From: Willaertia magna
Taxonomy: Eukaryota > Heterolobosea > Eutetramitea > Acrasida > Naegleriidae
Direction of reading: 5' to 3'
Assembly: GCA_902984215.1 (NCBI GenBank)
Contig: CADWAF010003420.1
Coordinates: 1-12,307, forward strand
Length of the DNA: 12,307 nucleotides
Position 1 is the stretch's first letter, and each line of letters begins with the position of its first letter. The translations under genes and the position numbers were made by a program. Shown piece by piece: positions 8,782 to 12,307 of the stretch. The notes beneath the pieces were generated by a model. It did no database searches, was not told the origin of the DNA, and saw only the letters and a list, made by a program, of their open reading frames with translations.

Positions 8782-11253
8782 TTAAAATTTCAATTTATAA
8801 AGTTTTGTTTTTTCAATATCTTCTCTATTTCTGAAACAAACTCCACTGTATTTAATTTTAGAGGGTTGTTGAGGTTCAAGTGCAGCCGATTCATAAATAT
8901 AGTACCAATACATAGAGTAATTGCCAATAATAATGTGACTTTGCAAATTATATCCTTTCTCTATGATTTGACTTATCTTTCTTGTGAATAACGTTTTAGT
9001 TTCACTTGTTTTAACAGTACATTTGACTTCGAATGTCTTTGAATCTTTAAACCCAATAACACCATTTAAAACTAACTCCAATAAAGAAAATCTAAACTTT
9101 TCGTCATAAACTTCGATTTCTGTTAGTTTTGTCGCTTTGTTACCTTTTTCAACAATATAACAACGTTCAAAAAGATTATCTAAATCCTTACTGTGTTTGT
9201 CTATTGTAGATTCAATTATTTTCTTAAAATAAAAATTACAATTTTTGTTGTTGTAATCAACAATAACATAATCAAAAAGAGGATTTGTTCCATCTTTTGG
9301 AACAAATATCGCAGTGGTTGGAAAAGAAAAAGTGACATAACTTAATGCAGACAAATCATCCAAGCTTAAATCATTGTACATATCTAATAAGGAGTAATTA
9401 AAATGTGTTTTTTTGATTGTAATAACTGTTTTTTCTTTCTTCTCTCCCTTCTGTTCTAGACAAATTTGGTTATAGTGATTTGACTGATATTTCGTTGCCT
9501 CAGAAAGCATCACTGATGTTTTGAAATCATTTCTATGATTTTTGAAAGATTTACGGTAATAATTCCAAAGTACTTGAGCAGCTGAATGATTAATCATCTT
9601 AATATTTCTAAATGAATCTCTATAAAGAAAACCCTTATCGTATACAATGCCAATTGCAAAAATCTGTCTTCCCCCACATCCGCTGACAGTAAACAAATGA
9701 TTTAATGTATTTAAAAATCTATCTTCTTCATCCACTGACATTTCTTCAATAAGTATATCCAATCTTCTTTGATACTCGTCTTTTCTTAAACCCACAAACA
9801 CTTCAATATTTGCAAGTGTTAGATCAGTAATTTTATTTAAGCCACTGTCAACAAAAAACTTGCTTAATAATGTTAATTCTTTTGGTATTTTTCCAGTTGC
9901 ATAATAAATTAAATTGTTTGGTTCAAATCCATATTCTTTTATCATCAAGTCAAATTCAGCACTTGTTGGAGGAATAATTCGAATTATTTTAGATTCAGAA
10001 CCACCAGGCAAATGATTTTCAAATTTACTTCCACAATAAACTGTCATTGTATTATATCCGTTAGTAATCCCTTCCCATGTCACATAGTCACGAAAATAAG
10101 GATGTGTGTTATATTGTCGAGTAAATATTTCATTGTGTTCATCGAATAAGAAAAATACAGGATTACTTTCATCTGAAAAATTGGATAAAAATTGTACAGA
10201 ATTAATGCTAGCAGTTTTAATATCAAATTTTTCTCCCTTAATGCTGTCAGCATTATTGAATAAATCAGAATTCCAATATAGAAAGTTATCAAATAGAAAT
10301 TTGTTTGCTAATTTCAAACCCCCGTTTGCATACTCCGAAACCCACTTTACACATGATGGAACATATATTAAAGGTATAGAATTTACAATGGCGTATGCAG
10401 CTAAAAGTAGCATTGTGTAAGATTTAGATATTCCTGAAAGGCCTGAGAGTACATGACCAATTTCTTGTCTTTCAACAACCTGTTGTAAAATGTTATATCG
10501 TTGTTGAGTTAAAATATATGGGCTATTTTGATTGTAATCTGTTGGTGAATTTTGTTCTTCAAATAAAGGTAAAGCAATATTAGAACCAATTAAACTTTTC
10601 AACTTTTCTAAATCACGCAAATGATCAAATTTTGGATCCGTTCTTGCCTTAATTATAAAATCAGGTGTTACACTTTTTAAAAGCTTATTGACAGAAGGAA
10701 CAGAAATAGTTGACTCATTTTCAATGAGTGTTTTAAAATCTTTTGAAATCCAAGAGAGAATTTCGCTAATACTTTTAGATGGTACATAAGGATATACTTC
10801 TCTAAGTTCATTAATTAAAAGTTGAAAATTAGAAGAGTTGTCTAGTGATTTGACCAGATATTGTAAATATAATCCAGAAAAGCCACTGAAATACAGGTGT
10901 TTTAACTGGTCAAAGGAAAAACCCGCAAAAAGTAAAAGTGATAAGACTTGTTCGTCGTTCCACTTGGAATACTCGCTTAATTTTAAGGTTCTTATTGTTG
11001 ATGGAATAGTTACATCTTTGTTTTTTAATTGCAATGAAATTAAATTGTAGGAATAGGAATTTTGTTTTTTGTTTGATATCAAGTAGTTTGGATTAGATGA
11101 TGCATATTTGATTTGTTTGTTGTTTGTAAGAATTTGGAAGGAAAGGCATTGTTGTTTAAAAAGACTGCTAAACTTTAACAAACGTTTTTTAAACATTTTT
11201 TTTTGTGTGTGTTGGCCAGTTTTTACGGTTAACCGCAACGTTGAAAAAAACAT
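8782..11253 (-). CDS. Crinkler (CRN)/RHS-type P-loop ATPase with nuclease-like C-terminal region
   Basis: An intact single-exon frame of 823 residues. Residues 271-278 'GLSGISKS' are a Walker A loop with Ser replacing the Gly before Lys. 'VFFLFDEHNE' (366-375) is Walker B in the DEHNE form typical of eukaryotic Crinkler ATPases, followed by 'YCGSKFENHLPGG' (406-418). A region with 'FDYVIVD' (660-666) sits where this family carries a PD-(D/E)XK-type nuclease, but the expected Glu/Gln position reads Lys ('YFKKI', 675-679). Family knowledge: CRN/RHS proteins derive from mobile-element ATPase-nucleases and recur as effectors or genome-defence-like factors; the role here is unknown. Residues 1-79 have 15 Lys/Arg and no Asp/Glu, so a mitochondrial or nuclear targeting segment is possible. 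Met20 (11196), preceded by seven A, is an equally good or better start. GC is near 30 percent, well above neighbouring genes, suggesting transfer. Confidence 0.8.
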   Translation of the reverse strand: MFFSTLRLTVKTGQHTQKKMFKKRLLKFSSLFKQQCLSFQILTNNKQIKYASSNPNYLISNKKQNSYSYNLISLQLKNKDVTIPSTIRTLKLSEYSKWNDEQVLSLLLFAGFSFDQLKHLYFSGFSGLYLQYLVKSLDNSSNFQLLINELREVYPYVPSKSISEILSWISKDFKTLIENESTISVPSVNKLLKSVTPDFIIKARTDPKFDHLRDLEKLKSLIGSNIALPLFEEQNSPTDYNQNSPYILTQQRYNILQQVVERQEIGHVLSGLSGISKSYTMLLLAAYAIVNSIPLIYVPSCVKWVSEYANGGLKLANKFLFDNFLYWNSDLFNNADSIKGEKFDIKTASINSVQFLSNFSDESNPVFFLFDEHNEIFTRQYNTHPYFRDYVTWEGITNGYNTMTVYCGSKFENHLPGGSESKIIRIIPPTSAEFDLMIKEYGFEPNNLIYYATGKIPKELTLLSKFFVDSGLNKITDLTLANIEVFVGLRKDEYQRRLDILIEEMSVDEEDRFLNTLNHLFTVSGCGGRQIFAIGIVYDKGFLYRDSFRNIKMINHSAAQVLWNYYRKSFKNHRNDFKTSVMLSEATKYQSNHYNQICLEQKGEKKEKTVITIKKTHFNYSLLDMYNDLSLDDLSALSYVTFSFPTTAIFVPKDGTNPLFDYVIVDYNNKNCNFYFKKIIESTIDKHSKDLDNLFERCYIVEKGNKATKLTEIEVYDEKFRFSLLELVLNGVIGFKDSKTFEVKCTVKTSETKTLFTRKISQIIEKGYNLQSHIIIGNYSMYWYYIYESAALEPQQPSKIKYSGVCFRNREDIEKTKLYKLKF
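11226..11243. repeat. Two adjacent palindromes at the 5' end of the Crinkler-like gene
   Basis: CGGTTAACCG (11226-11235) is immediately followed by CAACGTTG (11236-11243); both are perfect palindromes. They overlap codons 4-9 if translation starts at 11253, but would lie just upstream of the gene if it starts at Met20 (11196). As promoter elements they would make sense only with the second start. Confidence 0.4.
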
Positions 11254-11264
11254 GCAACTGCTTT

Positions 11265-11271
11265 AGCCCAT
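11265..11271 (+). repeat. Right copy of the AGCCCAT direct repeat
   Basis: AGCCCAT followed by ACAA, in the same orientation as the copy at 8763-8769. It lies between the Crinkler-like start codon and the end of the right RCC1 gene. Confidence 0.3.
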
Positions 11272-11309
11272 ACAATAAATAAATAAATTTAATATAAATA
11301 CTACAAAAA

Positions 11310-12307
11310 TTAACAAAGAGTTACAACTGAAATATCACTACAATGTGGTTCCTTAATTAAATTCAATAACTTCTTTTCAAAATGTTGTAAACTTTTACTC
11401 TTATTATTTAACCCATAATTATAATAAATAATATAATGCCATCCTCCAGCCAAAACATCATTATACTTATCACATAATTTAACTTTTTGAATTGTATTTC
11501 CATTAACTTTATAGCTTTCAATTTTATTATCAGTATCAATTATTCTTTCATTATTGTTGTGTTCATATCCTGTTAATGTATAGACAACTTCACCAATAAA
11601 ATAAGCATTATTACTTTTTGTAATTAAAACAGTTCCACGTGAAGAACAATTAATTCCACTAATTATTTCATTTTCAAATAAAGGATGAGTCAACTGTGTA
11701 AATTGTGTAACATTACTTTGATTGTAAACATTAACGGCACCAACACAATTATATCCAATCGCATAAACTATACCACTTTCTAAAAAAAATTACAAAAAAC
11801 AACAGATTTAAACATATACAATTAGATATTATCCAAACATATCATTCTAAATTTACTTACTTAATAAAACTACAAAATGATAATATCCACCCTTCACATC
11901 AATAATCTCACTTTCCTTTTCAAATGGAGTTGACATGTATTGGAATTTATAATGAGAAATATTTAAATTACCTAATTCTCCAAAAGTACTTGAACCACTT
12001 CCATAAATTTTATTTTCACTTGTAACTAATAGAAATGCTGTTGAAGTGCATGCAATAAATTTAATATCTGAATTTTTATCATTTTCACTTGTGTCAACAT
12101 CATTTACTGTTGTATGTAAAATTTGATAAACTTTATTGTTATCTTTATTGTTATCAATGTTTAAAATTCGATAATTAAATTTTATATCAAATATTTATAA
12201 TTTAAATATATTGTAAATAAAAAACATACTGTCAGTAACCATAAAACTGCTTGACAATGGTCCAGTAGAAATAAATTTAATTCCACATTTATTAAAACGA
12301 CGTATAA
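11310..12307 (-). CDS. RCC1-repeat protein, 3' portion (three exons, 5' end outside window)
   Basis: In coding order the exons are 12307-12230, 12142-11861 and 11779-11310, giving about 275 residues before TAA. RCC1 strands are plain: 'CGIKFISTGPLSSSFMVTD', 'FIACTSTAFLLVTSENKIYG', 'SGSSTFGELGN', 'VKGGYYHFVVLLK' then 'SGIVYAIGYN', and 'AGGWHYIIYYNYGL'. Both introns are phase 1 and fall in the loop before the V-Y strand of a repeat. The C-terminus 'LLNLIKEPHCSDISVV' looks like the start of a BTB domain, but TAA follows three codons later. Only the last repeats are in the window. The end of the frame from 11693 down was confirmed to continue upstream without a Met, so no start lies there. It lies in tandem upstream of the Crinkler-like gene, with 56 bases between stop and first ATG. 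Confidence 0.8.
11780..11860 (-). other. Intron of the right RCC1 gene (81 nt, phase 1)
   Basis: Reading the minus strand, the donor is GTAAGT and the acceptor is a T-run ending TAG. Splicing joins 'VVLL' through a split Lys codon to 'SGIVYAIG', making a continuous RCC1 strand pair. Confidence 0.75.
12143..12229 (-). other. Intron of the right RCC1 gene (87 nt, phase 1)
   Basis: Minus-strand donor GTATGT, acceptor AAAG; the intervening frame contains a TAA (12195-12197). Splicing here gives 'FMVTDNNNKVYQIL', parallel to 'LLVTSENKIYGSG' in the next repeat. A second in-frame acceptor 12 bases on (exon from 12130) would drop four residues and fit less well. Confidence 0.6.

Noticed and set aside
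10080..10420. Small frames on both strands within the Crinkler-like gene
   Set aside because: They overlap the conserved Walker A-Walker B region in other frames and are not independently supported.
11287..11325. Hidden short intron that would extend the right RCC1 gene into a full BTB domain
   Set aside because: GTAACT..TTGTAG could be spliced, but it would be under 30 bases and the downstream sequence does not encode BTB strands.
6799..12307. One RCC1 gene split in two by insertion of the Crinkler block
   Set aside because: The right RCC1 segment has its own complete 3' end, with the BTB-like tail and TAA, so the two segments are separate paralogs rather than halves of one gene.
1..12307. 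Giant-virus origin suggested by RCC1, F-box and ankyrin families plus high AT
   Set aside because: Several frame-restoring spliceosomal-type introns point to a eukaryotic nuclear genome, and no virus hallmark gene is present.

Overview
The window comes from a very AT-rich eukaryotic nuclear genome. The evidence is GT..AG introns of 44-138 nt with GTAAGT-like donors, mono-exonic genes with short A/T-only spacers, Asn/Lys/Ile-rich proteins, and TAA at all seven visible stops. The gene content (RCC1-propeller paralogs, F-box/LRR and F-box/ankyrin proteins, a Crinkler-type ATPase) fits a free-living amoeboid protist. A heterolobosean (Naegleria/Willaertia-like) is my best guess and a dictyostelid the main alternative; neither can be proven from this sequence.

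Layout. 1-880 (+): the 3' end of an RCC1-repeat gene with two introns. 1082-3739 (-): an intact single-exon F-box/leucine-rich-repeat gene, convergent with the first. 3740-3841: a compact divergent promoter containing a conspicuous TTTTCCCGCCC motif. 3842-6624 (+): an F-box-like protein with a coiled coil and a C-terminal ankyrin-like region; its ATG is probably split from the rest by a 44-nt intron. 6799-about 8100 (-): an intronless RCC1-repeat gene with no start codon. About 8067-8525 (+): an unrecognised open frame, also without a start codon, whose broken 5' end abuts that of the RCC1 gene. 8782-11253 (-): an intact Crinkler (CRN)/RHS-type P-loop ATPase gene of clearly higher GC. 11310-12307 (-): the 3' part of a third RCC1-repeat gene with two introns.

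How the genes relate. The three RCC1 genes are paralogs. They share a C-terminal tail that looks like the first strand(s) of a BTB fold and then stops. In two of them, introns interrupt successive propeller repeats at the same site and phase. The two F-box genes share one promoter and are candidate substrate adaptors for SCF ubiquitin ligases. The Crinkler-like gene plus the orphan frame form a compositionally different block of about 3.2 kb (about 8.1-11.27 kb). Its left edge coincides with the point where two coding sequences are broken head to head. A short direct repeat (AGCCCAT) flanks the Crinkler gene. This block looks like acquired or rearranged DNA and is the most interesting part of the window.

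No stretch longer than 300 bases lacks a gene. I saw no tRNA, rRNA or CRISPR array.
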